A DNA stretch of 64,000 nucleotides from Hemibagrus wyckioides (Eukaryota; Chordata; Actinopteri; Siluriformes; Bagridae). Position 1 is the stretch's first letter; each line of letters opens with the position of its first letter. A program made the translations under genes and the position numbers. The notes below the pieces were generated by a model that made no database searches, was not told the origin of the DNA, and was given only the letters and a program-made list of their open reading frames with translations. Of the stretch, positions 36,497 through 51,700 are shown piece after piece. The DNA lies in the NCBI RefSeq assembly GCF_019097595.1, contig NC_080722.1:22545130-22609129 (forward strand). Reading direction: 5' to 3'.

Positions 36497-39400
36497 CAAA
36501 GAATAAGGATCTTCTATAAGTTCTATAAATCTTCTAGCTGTTTTAACCAAATTTGATATACCATGCAAAACACATCAAATATAATCATGAACATTTAAAA
36601 TAATGGACTGGACAAAGTTAGACATGTGAATGTAAAGCAAAGCATGCCTATAGTCCCCCTTTTTGCTGCCAAAACAGCCTTGACCCATCATGCACTGTGT
36701 ATTCTGACACCCTTCTATCAGAACCAGCATTAACTTCTTCAGCAATTTGAGCAACAGTAGCTCGTCTGTTGGATCGGATCACACGGACCAGCCTTCACCC
36801 TACATGCATCTATGAGCCTTGGCCGCCCATGACCCTGTCGCCGGTTCACCACTGTTCCTTCCTTGGACCACTTTTGATAGATACTGACCACTGCAGACTG
36901 GGAACACCCCACAAGAGCTGTAGTTTTGGAAATGCTGTGATCCAGTCATCTAGCCATCACAATTTGGCCCTTCGTCAAACTCACTCAAATCCTTACCCAT
37001 TTTTCCTGCTTCTTTTCCTGCTTTGAGGACAAAATGTTCACATGCTGCCTAATATATCCCAACCACTAACAGGTGCCAGGATGAGGAGATAATCAGTGTT
37101 ATTCACTTTATCTGTCAGTGGTCATAAAGTTATAACTGGTCGGTGTATATAAGGAAAGGGACAGAATTCAGGCATATCAGTCTAGCTACTGTAGTGATAT
37201 TCAGGATTTATTGCACACACACTTAGGCAATCAAATTTATTTCCTGAAAATGTTAGAAATGTACATAAAATGAAACACAAGATCTGGAATATATTTGATA
37301 TACTTGAGGTGGGAGTAAGTCCTGGATAGGATGCCAGTTTATTGCAGGCACCATGCATACACACAATCAAGTACGTTAGATTTAGAGCCACCAATTCACC
37401 TTATATCATGTTTTTGATCAGTGGGAAGAAACCAGAGAAAATCAACTGGACAGGGGAAGACCATGTAAAATTCTACTACATGCCTATACACATGCATATA
37501 TTTTTTTTGTATCATTAGAATTTTATTTTTTGGACAATTCCATTATATATCAGTGGTGGGCTGTCAGGGCCAGCAAGGCCTTCTCTGCTGGCTAAAACCC
37601 CTTGGCCAAGCCTGTCCTAGAGCTACTGTTTCCTCTCCCCGTGAGTGAGTGTTGAAAGGGTTAAGCAGATGCTACAGTGTCACAGTTATACTCTGTAAGT
37701 TCTAAAGCCTGCATTTTGAGGGAAATTCCCATTAGCCTACAGGCTTTTCCCATTGGTTTCACCACCCTCTAGGCACTGGCACCACAGTAATGAGCAGTGC
37801 CATTGTTGCTTATATTCTATGCATATCAGTGAAACAGTCCCCAGCCACCCCCTTTTTCCCATTGGGGGAATGTTTAATTAGTGTAATGCCATAGACAGAT
37901 ATAGTATGTACAGTGGTAGTATGCAGTTTCTTTTAAAAGTAGTCACATTTAATAGCTCATTGTTGTTGTAATAAAGAAAACTTGTATAGTAGGCAAGTGC
38001 GTAGCTAGCAATTTATTATCCCTTGGTAGACTGTTTCACGTAGCTTCCCAAGCCTAGTACCTAGTGTATCTATATCTAGTAAACTGGCTTAAGATGTATA
38101 AATACTTCTAACTGCTTATTTATAGTGCAAAATGCACTACAATCCAGCCATTCATGGTCTGTATTGCTTGCTACACATGGTTGCAGGGCCATCCTGGACA
38201 AAGTTCCAACCCATCACAGGGAACATTTGCACACACTCATTCACATACCATGGACAATGCAGAGATGCCAATCAGTCTACAATATGTGTTTTGGAGGCTT
38301 ACCATTAACATTAAAAGCGTGTGCTGGTTTTTGGGATGGAAGTTGAACAGAATATCTAACTGTATGTGTGTGGATACTGAAGAGAAAGAAACTGATACAG
38401 AGCCATTAGGGCTAGGAGATGTTGGTTAGCACTGTTAGCAACATCTGTGCTTTAGTTTCAATTGACTTTGTTTCCTAGAGTGTGAAAATGAAATTCAATC
38501 TCTGTAGCAGTGGGTACCACTAAACATATTCCCTTTCAGATATCACTTCATGTTTAATAATTCCTCGTGGCTTACACTGTGTATTCCATTTGGATTACTT
38601 TGTAAAAGTGAAATTTCATAGCATATCATTTCACACTCAACAATAAGACATGTCTTTTCATGTCCTTTCAGGAAGTGAGTTATTTTGAGTTGTTTGCAAA
38701 ACGCACCCAATGGAATTTGGGTGTAGGAATCTCCTCCTAGGGAACTGATACAACCGCCACCAAACCTAGGCTAAAATGATCTCAAGACATTGATACAACC
38801 GCCACCAAACCCAGGCTAATATGATCTCAAGACATTGATACAACCGCCACCAAACCCAGGCTAATATGATCTCAAGACATTGATAATGCAATATTGATGA
38901 GGGATTTTTGATATCTCAAACGGTTCAGCTGTGAGAAGCCCTTAAACTTATGGCGAATAAAATGAAACAGGAAGTGGCTAATAACTTCTGTGTACATTAA
39001 GTGATCTACATGAAACCTTAGGATTATGTTAAGCATTGAAAGCTGATCACATTGATATGACAACTGTGAGTCTCGGTCATAGCGCCACCAACTGCCAGCA
39101 GGAAGTGTGTTACTTTTTGAAATCTCTATTGTTTTCTCTTACTTTCACCTGATTTGGTTGAAAATCAGTCAGAATAATGTCAGGACATGGCTGATGTGAA
39201 ACTGTGAAGGAATTTGTGATATTTTGAATGATGTTGCTATTGTGAGGACATAATAGAAAAATATTAATGTTCTTATATCTTAACAGTGGAAAGCCCTAAT
39301 GTTTCAAATTTTTTTAAATAGAACGAACAACTGGTTGTAAGTGATTCTGCTTAGTTTCATGATTTTGTGATGCTCAAACGGCTCACAACAAATTTCTACA

Positions 39401-39692
39401 TTTATTGGTCCATTGACTAGTCCATTTTCACCTGACTCCTGCAGTACTACACTATGTCCACTAGAGGCTCTTATCCCGTTATTTTAATTTTTTACAATAT
39501 TGCTTCATTTTCACAATTCAAATATACAGAGTCAACCAAAAAATGTATATACACTTCAGGAAAAGAAAAATAGTGTGATGTAAATAATATTAGTATAATA
39601 TTAATAATATTATCATAATATCATCATATAAATCTAGTAAATTTAGTAATATAATATAATAAATTTAGTAATATAATATTTATACAAATTTT

Positions 39693-39768
<76 letters not shown>

Positions 39769-42700
39769 TATAGTAATATAGTTTAGAGGGAGAGTCATTG
39801 TCCCTTTGGACATCACTGGACATTGCTATGATCTATTTCATTACACCCAAACTGTCCCTTTTGTCCTTATATAGTTTAGAAGGAAAGTCAGTTTTCATTT
39901 TGCCATCAGTGGACTTTGCTGTGATCACTTTCAGTACACCCAAATTGTCACTCTTGTCCTTTTGGTATTTCCCCTTTTAATGCATGTACCCACTGTGCTC
40001 ACTGTGTCTGGTGTGCCTGGGCGGCGATGGCACCGTGTAGTGATGGCCCATAGTGCGAGGGCCCGTCATTGCTGCTTGCAGCTATATTTAGGGCCCGAAC
40101 ACAGAAGGAGCAAGGCCAGAGGCCTTGCACCGTAGGTGTGGAAGCCCTATTGTTTTTGTTGGAATTTTATATTTATTTATTTAGGATTATGTTAAGCATT
40201 GAAAGCTGATCACACTGATATGACAAATGTGAGTCTCGGTCATAGCGCCACCAACTGGCAGCAGGAAGTGTGTCACTTTTTGAAATCTCTAATATTTTCT
40301 CCCTTACTTTCACCTGATTTGGTTCAAAATAAGTCAGGATAATGTCAAGACATGGCTGATGTGAAACTGTGAAGGAATTTTTGATACCTTGAATCATGTT
40401 ACTATGGTGACGATTTACATGAGAACATAATAGAAGAAAATGAATCTTCTCATATCTTACGAGTGGAAAGGCCTAATGTTCCAAAATATTTCACATAGAG
40501 AGTGTAAATGGGTATGAGAAAGTCCAGTGTGGCTGGTCACCGGGCGTGGCGCAGGGCTGTCACAGCGCCCCCTGGAACTTTGTCAGAAATATAGCCGCAC
40601 AGCTCATATTCACTTGGACGTATATGCATGAGAGCCTGTAAACATTTAGATCTCATTGAGCTTAATGACGTTCATCCACCTGTCATGGGATCTGCTTAAC
40701 AGGAAGTCAGTTATTTTGGAACGTTTGAAAAACGCACTCAATGGAATTTGATATACTCCTCCTAGGGGATTTGTATGATTTTGACCAAACCGGGTCCAAT
40801 ATGATCTAAAGACATTGCGGATCTAAGCTGATAAGGGATTTTTGAGATCTCAAACGGTTGAGCTGTTAGGAACCCTTAAACTTATGGTGAATAAAAGGAA
40901 ACAGGAAGTGGCTAATAACTTCGGTGTACATTGTGTGATGTACATCAAACCTCAAATTTGTGTTAAGAGAAGAAAGCTGATCACATGGACATGACTACTG
41001 TTAGTGTCAGTCATAGCGCCACCAACTGGCAGCAGGAAGTGTGTCACTTTTAGAAATCTGTAAAGTTTTCCCTTACTTTCAGCTGATTTGGTTGAAAATC
41101 AGTCAGAATAATGTCAGGACATGACAGATGTGAAACTGTGAAGGAATTTGTGATATTTTGAATGATGTTGCTATTGTGAGGACATAATAGAAAAAAATTA
41201 ATGTGGAGAGCCATAATGTTTCAAAAAAAATTTACATAGAAAGAACAACTGGTTGTGAGTAATTCTGCTTAGTTTCATGATTTTGTGACACTCTAATGGC
41301 TCACAACAAATTTTTACATTTATCAGTCCATTGACTGGACATGGTTTTGGCCTGACTCCTGCAGTACTAGATTATGTCTACTAGAGGCTCTTTCCCCTTG
41401 ATTTTAATTTCTTTACAATATTGCTTCATTTTCACAATTCATATATACAGAGTCAACCAAAAATATACACTTCAGGAAAAGAAAAATAGTATGATGTTAA
41501 TAATATTAGTATAATATTTATAATATTATCATAATATTATCATATCATCATCATATAAATCAATCTATAATGTATAGCAATAAATTTAGTAATACAATAT
41601 TTATACAAATTTTTGTATAAAAAAAATTCTTAAATCCTGAAATGTGTATACATTGTATACATGTGTATACATTTTTCTGGGTGACTCTCTCTCTCTCTCT
41701 CTCTCGCTATATATATATATATAAACTGATATAGTAATATAGTTTAGAGGGAGAGTCATTGTCCCTTTGGACATCGCTGGACATTGCTATGATCTATTTC
41801 ATTACACCCAAACTGTCCCTTTTGTCCTTATATAGTTTAGAAGGAAAGTCAGTTTTCATTTTGCCATCAGTGGACTTTGCTGTGATCACTTTCAGTACAC
41901 CCAAATTGTCACTCTTGTCTTTTGGTATTTCCCCTTTTAATGCACGTACCCACTGTGCTCACTGTGTCTGGTGTGCCTGGGCGGCGATAGCACCGTGTGG
42001 TGATGGCCCATAGTGCGAGGGCCTGTCATTGCTGCTTGCAGCTATATTTATCATTATCTTTTCCCCTCAGTCTAATCGACTTATCACATCTGGCCAAGGT
42101 GCCTTTACAAACACATGAAAAAAAAAATGAAATAGGAAATAAATCAATAACTCAGACATTTACAAATATGCGGATTTGTCAGAAAAAACTGATGAGGTGT
42201 CATGCATCAAGGTTCTTCTCTGTCCTGGTACTTCACTGCTAGACAAACTTCCCTTGGATGGACAAACTTCCCCTGCCTGGACAAACATCCCCTGGCTGGA
42301 CAAGCTTCCCTTGGCTTTCCAAGCAGTTGAAAACAGCTAAAGACCTACCTTTTCGCCAAATACTTAAATGAGCACTTTGTTATTTAAAAAAGCCATTGTT
42401 TTTGTACCTTTTTATACTGTACTAACTTCCCCTAATTTGTGAGGAACTTCTAGGTGAGAAACTCTTAGTCTCTGGCCTAGTGAACTAGCATGAGGATGTG
42501 GTTTTTGATAGAGACTTTAAAGCACTCTGGATATGGTTTCACACCACTGATTTCAGACTATATTAAGGGTTTTTTTATACAGGTAATTTCTTTTTTTTTT
42601 TACCTGGGACAATCTCAAATAGATATCGGCCTGCTTCCTCAGGATTAGCTGTAAGCTCATTCACTTGGCTTCCCTTGAGTGAGATGCAACCCTGCAAGGA

Positions 42701-45700
42701 TAAAAAAATCATTGTTTAAAAAACACGTTTTAAATTTAACATGTATTACCTTTACACAAAGTAAGCATTATTGATGAGACTTGCTAATCTGTCAGCCTGG
42801 TTTAATTTGACTTGGCTAATGGGTTGAATGATCAAGTTAAAAAAGTGTTTAATCTATTCACCGTGATTTATTGAAGAATTAGCACCAGCAACTCACCAAG
42901 CATTTACTTTCCCACCAGACTTAGTGCTAAATCCATTCCTATTAACATCAGACCATGTCAGATAATGCTGAGTTTACACAAATTTCAGATTAGTTCTTTG
43001 TAGATTGTCATTTTGTCTAAGTAAAAAAACCTCAGTAGTTCAAGATGCACAGTTACATTTAATTTAAATGGTAATTTACATCACATGAACATATCCAGGT
43101 TTTAGACTTTCGTGTATATCCAGTAATTCATTCTTGTTGATACAGAACCTATCACAGGAACACTAGGAATACCCACTTGATTTGAGACATAAGAAACTTG
43201 ACAGGTCATCAGAAATCTCTGGAGACCCTGTGATTTGCCATCTGCCATGCCACTATGCTGCCTCTAGGCTTTAAAATGGATGTATTTTATTTATTTTTTG
43301 TGATCATTTATATTTACACATTTGTCTAAAGATACTTTAATGCATGGCAGACTAGAACTTCGGGTCCAAGCAAAGGATCTTGCTCAAAGGCCCACTACTG
43401 GTTCTGTGGCTGTCCTTTCTAACCTTCCAGTTAGCAGTGGAGCTAAGCTACAACTATGGACAACTGTTTAGTTTGGACTGTATATTGCTGATTAGTTAGT
43501 AGACTTTTAAATAAAATAAAAAAATCCTTGCAGATTAGATAAAATATATGTAGTACAAAGATGGCTCTTTACAAAGATTCTCTGTTTGCTTTTATCCCAG
43601 TATGTAATTTGCCTGCACAGCTAACCACTTGGAATTCTATTGATTAAAGGCAGGAAAGCAGACTGGCTTGACATTTGTGCACACACCCTGGTGAGTGAAG
43701 CATTTGTGGCTGGTTGATTATTGACAATCTCTGATGAGAAGAGCTGTCTATCATACACTTCAGGCAGGCAGATAGAAAACTGAATGCTATTGAGTGGGCC
43801 TCAGAACCTTGACAGTTGTTAATGTCTGTATTTGTATTCTGAGGAAAATGTCAATCATGTGAAAATGGTGATGGGCATGTTCAGCTCACTGTCAGGAGCA
43901 GAATTACGCAATTTAAATGTGTGGTGGTTAGAGTTTAAAGCCTCAACTTCAAGCTTCAACAAAGGAGAAAAGCTCTGGCACTAAAACAGTAGTTCTTCCT
44001 TTATCTAGTGACCAGACATTATTATATGACTGACAATAAAAAGCTAACATTCACCACAAGTTAACCTTACACAAATTCTAAAACTCAAAAATATAAAAAC
44101 ATGCTTATATTAAACGTATAAGGACAACCTATTTCATTTTGGTTCAATTAAATTTTGCTTTATTAGTTGTCATATTAGTTGTTAAATAAATTTGACACTG
44201 TACCAAGAAGTACCAGTTTAGCTGTAGTTTGGAGTGTTATAGAGTGTACACAGTTCAGACATACATTCTTGATGAATAATCTAGTTATGTTTGGATGTCT
44301 TGTGTTTATGCCATTAAGAAACACAAGTTCCATAATCCTGCACCAAATTAATTTTACTTGCAACCTTTATTTCATTTAATTTATCAAGTTTGTATAGCAC
44401 TTTTGACACTATGCACTATCACAGAATACAGAAATGTAGACATTTAGATGGCAAGAAAAAACTCTAGCCAGACCAAGGGCTTGTAAGCTCTTCTGTGATT
44501 TCAAGCACCTTCTATATGAGTGTGACAAAGAGATGTTTAGTGGATCAAACTAGACATTCCTATGTTTAATATCCTGATGTAGCTTGTGAGGTCTTAGAAG
44601 ATCAAGTTAGAATATCAAGAGGCTGTCTCATCCTGACCCATTCAACAAAAACAACCCCCATCAGTTATTAAAGTCTTTCAGGCACTTCTCACTGTCCAAA
44701 GATATTCAACCTGCTGCATACCAGGTTCCAACTTCAGATAGTACTTTGTGGCAGTTCATCCAAGTTTATCACCTTCCAGCAGCCATGTACCCCATCTGTA
44801 GTACACTGTACCTCTGAATACCTACAGGTGTCAAAATGAGTATTCACAGACTCCAAACCTATCCTCCCAAAGTTCAGTATGCCAGATCCCACTGAAAGTA
44901 TAGCTTTTGAAAATCTAATTCCATATGTAAACTCAATCAATATAAGATATTTGTGAACTTTCTAAACTGGTTCCAATGACTTTCTCTCAACAACACTAAG
45001 AGATTTAGTGGGCACAATCAACTAACCTTGGGAAGAATAATGAGTGTGTTGAAACACGTATAGAGATACTGTAGCATTCCAGAAGCTGTAGCAATTATTA
45101 CAGACTTTGGGATATAAAAATTGAGTTAAAATGATAGTCACATGATTTGTGGTGGACTACTCAGGGTGTATGATCTGTGATGTACTGTGATCCTGACCAA
45201 GACAAAAGCACCTAGTCTAGATTAAGCAATAAATGAATGTTGGTCACATGGTGACTAAACAATTTTGCTAAAGTCACACTGTAATCTCAGGAGAGTATTT
45301 GAAAGAAAAAGAAAGTCAAATGCAAAACACACAAAAACTTCTGAAACTGTGCTTAATTTAGTGTATCCTCCAAAGTTTGATTACAGACCATTAAGCAATG
45401 CTGCCCTTGTCTAGATCCCATTGATCAGATTACTAACTTGCGGAACCCTGCGGAATACCAGGCCAGGTCAAGAACCCATTAATCTTGAATTACTTAATCC
45501 TGAGAAATTTGAATTACTGTGCTAGACACCCTTGAATAGTGTGGCTGACAATGGGATTATGCCAAAAGTCAGTGCTGCACTTGTGCATTACAGAGAATTG
45601 GCATGGGTGACAATTTTTTGGCCATAATTCAGAGAGGACAATGCTACAAGCAACAATTAAAACTATAGCCCTACATAGGTACTCCTGCTTCACACAAAAA

Positions 45701-48700
45701 AAGGTATTTTCAAGGATTTTCAAGGATTATTTAAGTATATCCTTCTACCAAAGCCACTGTAATAGTAACTGGGAGATTTTTAAAAAAGAGAGACAAAATT
45801 CACCCCTGCCTTTTTCTCATTGCTTCTACAAGGTTGTCAAAGGGACCAACTTCAGGCAATGTTACAACCTGAGGCAAAATGTTGATAACTTTTGTTAATC
45901 TAAATAGATGTATACAAGGACATTCTCTAAAGCATTTCTGCTAGGACCCATCTTGTAGATAACTTGATGAGATAACTAAACATTCTATGGGGCTATCATC
46001 CTTCCTTTCGATGTGTCAGTTTGAGATTGCGAAGAAGCATGATTAGATATGATATTGAATGTTGTTGTTTCAGCTGCTCCCTGTTTGGGGTTGCCACAGT
46101 GGATCATTCAGTCCGCAAGCTTTGATTTGGCACAGGTTTTACGTCAGATGCCCTGCCTGACACAACCCTCCCATTTAATCCAGGCTTAGGACCAGCACTG
46201 AGAATTAACTCCTCAGTGGCTGGGTTAGCGCCCTGCCCAGAAATTGAACCTGAGCCGTGGCAAGGACAGCGTGGGATCCTGCCACTGGACCACCAGGAGG
46301 ATTAGATATGCTATGGAATACTATTCGATTACACCATTAAAGAGATTCAGGCTCCAGCTAATTCCAGTTCAACTTCTCATTATAAATGTGCTTCAGCAGA
46401 CTGATCTACTAGTCACTCTAGTGTGGTATTATTTACTGGCAAGTTAAATAAATTCAGGTACAATTCAGGTACAATCACATACACTCATACACCCATGCAT
46501 ACACTAGAGAAAATTTAGAAATGCCTGCAGTGCTTGTCTTTGGACTGGGAAGAATAGATTACCCAGAGGAAAGCCCCAAAGCATGTGGAGAACAAAAAAC
46601 CTCTGTTTACAATAGGCAGAGGAAAGAATCGAAAACCCAACCACCAGAGGTACAGGACAAATGTGCTAACTACTAAGCCCCCTGGTCACTATCTCATCCA
46701 TCTGCTTATAGCAATACTATAACTATGAGTCTAGAGGGGACCTTTGCTGTGTCGCCCTGAATCCTACACAGATGCAAAGACATACTTTGACATAACTTTT
46801 TAACTGCTCTTTGTGCTGATATATCTCACTATACCTAAAATGGTAGTTGGTACTGCTGGTTAAATGTAGGAGGATGCACTGAACAGTAATGGGGAAAGCA
46901 CACAGAGCAGTACACTTATCCCTTCTCAAAAACAAAGATGCCAATTTACAAAGGGGTCTGAGACTTGATGAGGTATGGTTCACATTTCAAAAGTAAAGAA
47001 AGCCAACAGAATGAATGCAGACTTTAGACAGAAAGCAATTGGAATCTGAGAAGGCAGAGACCATCACGACTTTCCCATAGCTCCAATGGTCACTGTGGCC
47101 CATTGGACATGTTTTATGTACCAATTTTTGTATCAATTTCTATGTTCTGTTTCAGAAAAGTCAGCCATTTTGGACCTTGCAACCTTCTCATCCATAGCAG
47201 ACATTTGTCCAAACTTCTACAGCAGGTCCCACTTATCAACAAGGAGATTTGTATCCATTTTGTGGCTGAGATTCCATTTAAAAAGGATATTCTTCTGCAC
47301 AGACTATATATTTGCTAAAAGAATCCATCCGCATACAGTAGGTTAGGTAGCTAGTTAGTCTTCCATTTGCTAGACATTAGTTTTCTCAGCATGTCTGGTG
47401 GACAACTTTATCATTGACCACAGCTTATCACCTGAAACTAAACTCCAGATAAAGTAAGTTCTCAAGAAAAAACCAGCCTTAACTTCATTTTGTCAGACCA
47501 AATCATGCCACCACAAACAACACTTCTTACTTCCCAAGACTGGTAAATAATGAAAGGAATATTCCTTTTGTTCTTTAGTCATTTGCCTTACACATATGTC
47601 TCTTACTGACATAAATTTTTCAAATGCTACAGTAGGCTTGTAGTATTATTAGTTAGTGTCATTACTTGAGGTCACATTTGAGGTCTTTTGCCCAACAGGT
47701 TTGTAAACCCCTGGCATAGAGACTGCCGAATAAATGCAGTCTAATGTTAACAGCAAAATTCCAATCTCAACATGAGAAATTATTGAATTTATTTGGCCTA
47801 ATTTGCTCACATGCTTTTCTTTAGATGTTCCTGCTGTTACACTTCCAAGTGTAGATCACAGAAAAATTGCCTACAGTTTTGTTATGGGCAACTAAAGAAC
47901 ATGCCAGATTCAAGTTGAAGTAGGGACCCAGGAAATTACTGAGTAATAAATGTGTAATGAACCATGTAACGTCCTGAACAGCAATTCAGCAACCAGCTGT
48001 GTTTCCTAAATGTATTTATAAGTCATTTACCTGAGGCTTTGTTTCCTCTTCATCCTTGTAGAAATAGAGATAATCAGAGCGCAGAACAAACCATCTCAGC
48101 TGCCAGTTCTTCATAATGCTTCTCTGCTTCTTGAGCCAGCCTGCCTTCAGCACTCCCTCATGAAGGCCCAGAGATGTTGAACCACCTGAGCCATGGCTCA
48201 CCTCACCCATCACCATGCTCTTTGACCTGGCTGTAGGGAAAGACAGCAGACGTACACTAATCTGATAATGCATCCTCAACTTAAGATGTTTTGTGCAATT
48301 GAAAAGTATATACAAAAGGAAATCAAGCTTATTAATATGATTATTTTACCATTAAAATGAACTTGTGACAAAACTCACTTTTGAATGACATTATGTTCAG
48401 AACCAGTAAAATTATCCATAATGAATAAAAATTCAAAAATGACTACATGCAAATTAGAATTAAAGGCAATTTTTAATATCAATGTCTCTTTTATTTATAC
48501 TCCCATCTATGCACATGTCCTCAGGATGTAAAGGGTATTGTACCTTCCTATCTTAGCCAGCATTAACTTTTTCAGCAGTTTGTGCTACACTAGCTCTTCT
48601 GTGGGATCAGACCAGATGGGCTTGCCTTAACTCCCCATGCACATCAATGAGCTTTGGGCACTTATGACCCTGTTGCTCACCATTCACCGTTTGTCCTTCC

Positions 48701-51700
48701 TTGGATAGGTACTAAATGCAGCATACGAGGAATACAACACAAGGCCTGCTGTTGTGGAGATGTTCATACCAGGCTGTCTAGACATGACTATTTGGCCCTT
48801 TTTTTAAAGTCACGCATATCCTTACACTTGCCGAATTTTTCCTGCTTCCAACAAATCACTTGCTGACAAATATATCCAATGCCTTGACAGGTATAGTCTA
48901 TGGTTTTAATACTGAGTATTTTGAACTATACTGCTTTCAAACTCCAGTACATCTGCTCTCAAAATCCAGTACATCTGGTGATAAATTATGAACAGAACAT
49001 GAAGGTTAATTGAATCAGTGATAAGCAGTAACAAAGTAAATGTAATTCGTTACTGAACTTAAATCTTTTTCCAGTATCTTTTTTTACTTTCACTCCACTA
49101 CATTTTGAAGTAATTTCTAGTCGACTACATTATCCCACATCTCTCGTTACTTGTATTTAAAAAAAAGAAAAGGAAAAAGCAGTTGTCCATTTACAGCACA
49201 GCAAGCAAACTGAGCTACAGTACGCACATTATTTTTGAACCAACATAACATATCTTTTTGGTTTCATTAAAATACAGCGAGCGCAAACGGTTCAGTAGAG
49301 CATTAAAACTGCAGTGTCACAGCCTGAAATATGGAAGAAAACCCTGACCCCATCCCACCACCTGCACACCCATGACCTGTGGCCTTACCTGCATGATTTG
49401 TTTTAAGTTGTAGAACAGAAGAAAGACTTTTTCATATTCAGATACCTGCTCTGCCCGCCTCAGTAACGTAAGATTTTGTCTTACAAGAATTCAACATCAT
49501 ATTTGTTAAAACTTAGAGACGAGCACGTCTACATCATAATGACAATTTTCTTTAATATGAATCTAATGTTAGCTCGTATTAGCATTGAAGAATTTTCTTG
49601 TGTATGTGAATAAATCTGTCATTATCTTAATTATGTCGTGTAAGGCTAGTCATACTTTAATTAGCTAAGTGAGCTAATGTAATCAGTAACTTCTGAGCAG
49701 CAGTCTACAGTATATTAACCTTACTAATGTTATACAGCAACCCAAAAGCTCAACTTTTATTATTGATATTTGACCAGTCACCAAGTAAAATTTCTTTTTC
49801 ATAGTTTTTTATGTGAAGTAGAATAAGATTGCTGCACAAATACTGGAAAAAAACTGTAATTGCCCATAACACACCAAAGCATTAGTCACTACATACTGAA
49901 ATACTGACTGTGCTGAATTTTAACTTTTTTTCCTCTGAATCTGTAGAGCAGCAAGTTTCTGTTAAAGTCAATCTGCTTAGATCCTCGCTCTTCATTTAAA
50001 AAAACAAAAACAAAACTGATTCCACATGACACAGGAGTGTCCAGCACACATTACTTATTCTGTATGAGTTACCAAGTCAGACTGTTCTCACATAAAATGA
50101 ATAGTTAATTACAAAAAATGACAACATTAGAGCTAGGATAAATGTAGTACTTTTTTTTTTTTTTACATACAATCTGAACTTAACCAATACATCCTTCAAA
50201 TGCATTGCCTCATGCCAAATGTGAGACCATGTTGACCACACAGATGTGAGAAAATTGGGTCTAGTGTGTGTGTTTGTGTGTGTGTGTGTGTGTGTGTTAG
50301 CCCTTGGGTAAATGTTTTATAGTGTCTGTCCAAAATATCTGTATATTTTCAGTGTTTGATGCTCTTTCAACCTTAATGATATCTCAGGGGTATCACTAAA
50401 GCTGTAGTGCAGGTCTAATGGTGCTGTATGTCTTCCAATTATATTGGATGAGATTAGATTTCCATGTACTGTAGATTTTGCCTTCATTTAATTCCAACAT
50501 AAATAGCTTACTTTTTTTTATGTTAGTGGTCTAAAAGGATAAAAGGATTTGACAAATTTAGAATAGACATACAATTCAGCATTAAATGCTCTACAACAGA
50601 GTCCGTTATTTGTAAAACTGCTGGAAAATTTTAAAATGAAGTGGATCTAAGAGCCAGAAATGGTAGTACAGTTGTCCACATCAGTATAACATAATGCTAA
50701 AGTTAACACAATTTCACATTTGCATGTATGACATACAGTCATGCTGATAAAGTATATCATCACCACTCTATTTGTTATAAGAACTCATCACAGAATAAGT
50801 CATTAAAGGAGTCATATCCAGATATGATGGAGTACATGGAGAAAATGAGAACTGAATTGTTACAGTTATGAACACTGAAAGGCTGCACTCGCCTGAACTG
50901 CAGGGGCTCAGAGGACAGACTCATCATGTATAATTTATGGAAATCAATCCTGCACATATTGTGCCTGTTGCCTCCGGGCTTTAGACACTCGATCAATGCA
51001 TGTGCCCCTTTCTAAAAGAAAATCTTTTTTTACTCCCTCCCTTTTATTTGACCCTCTAATTCATGTGACTCAGAAAGCTTTGGCTTTGATAGAAACCTGG
51101 ATATTGCACCAGGATTGCACATAAGCATTCATTGAGAGCATTTAAAAAGATATTGTCTGGGGGAAAAAAGCCTTGTTAACATATTATGTGTTGATATTTC
51201 TATAAGTCACATACCTTCTGTTTTGTGCACACAACATTATGACCACCTGCCTAATATTATGTTGGTCCCCCTTTTGCTGCCAAAACAGTCCTGACCTGTC
51301 GAGGCATGGACTCAGCTAGATCCATGAAGGTGTGCTGTGGTATCTGGCACCGAGATGTTAGCAGCAGATCCTTTAAGTCCTGTAAAATGTGAGGTTGGGC
51401 CTCCATGGATCGGACTTATTTGTCCAGCACATCCCAAAGATGTTCGATTGGACTGAGATCTGGAGAACTTAGAGGCCAAGTCAACACCTCAAACTCGTTG
51501 TTGTGCTCATCAAACCATTCCTGAACCATTTTTGCTTTGTGACACGGCACATTATCCTGCTGAAAGAGGCCACAGCCATCAGGGAATACCGTTTCCATGA
51601 TAGGGTGTACATGGGCTGCAACAATGCTTAGGTAGGTGGTACGTGTCCACATGGATGGCAGAACCCAAGGATTCCCAGCAAAATATTGCCAAAAGCATGA

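Larger units (their letters stand above)
38670..40091 (+). repeat. Long dispersed repeat 'R2', copy A
   Basis: About 1.4 kb that is repeated collinearly at 40690-42050. Shared landmarks: GGAAGT(G/C)AGTTATTTTG, CTCAAACGGTT, ACAGGAAGTGGCTAATAACT, GCGCCACCAACTG(C/G)CAGCAGG, GTCAGGACATG, TTTAGAGGGAGAGTCATTGT, GGGCGGCGATGGCACCGTGT and GCTTGCAGCTATATTTA. After the end the sequence continues GGGCCCGAACACAGAAGGAG, a phrase widespread in fish genomes. It encodes no recognised protein. The class is unknown to me. Copy A carries a triplicated 45-mer and a (TA)n tract that copy B lacks or has shorter. Confidence 0.8.

Noticed and set aside
38746..38880. Three regularly spaced repeats resembling a CRISPR array
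   Set aside because: The units are directly adjacent with no spacers, the genome is eukaryotic, and the units are part of repeat R2.
39798..42013. Matching frames [14 protein letters not shown] at two sites, suggesting a duplicated gene
   Set aside because: Both lie in copies A and B of repeat R2. The identity covers non-coding sequence equally, and the frames start and stop arbitrarily.
44640..47700. Old-looking sequence that might be a decayed gene
   Set aside because: No frame longer than about 90 codons, no domain and no consistent splice sites; more likely decayed repeats, which I could not name.
48654..48866. Plus-strand frame in arhgap22 intron 1
   Set aside because: It falls inside a degraded Tc1-like copy (48540-48905) in antisense.
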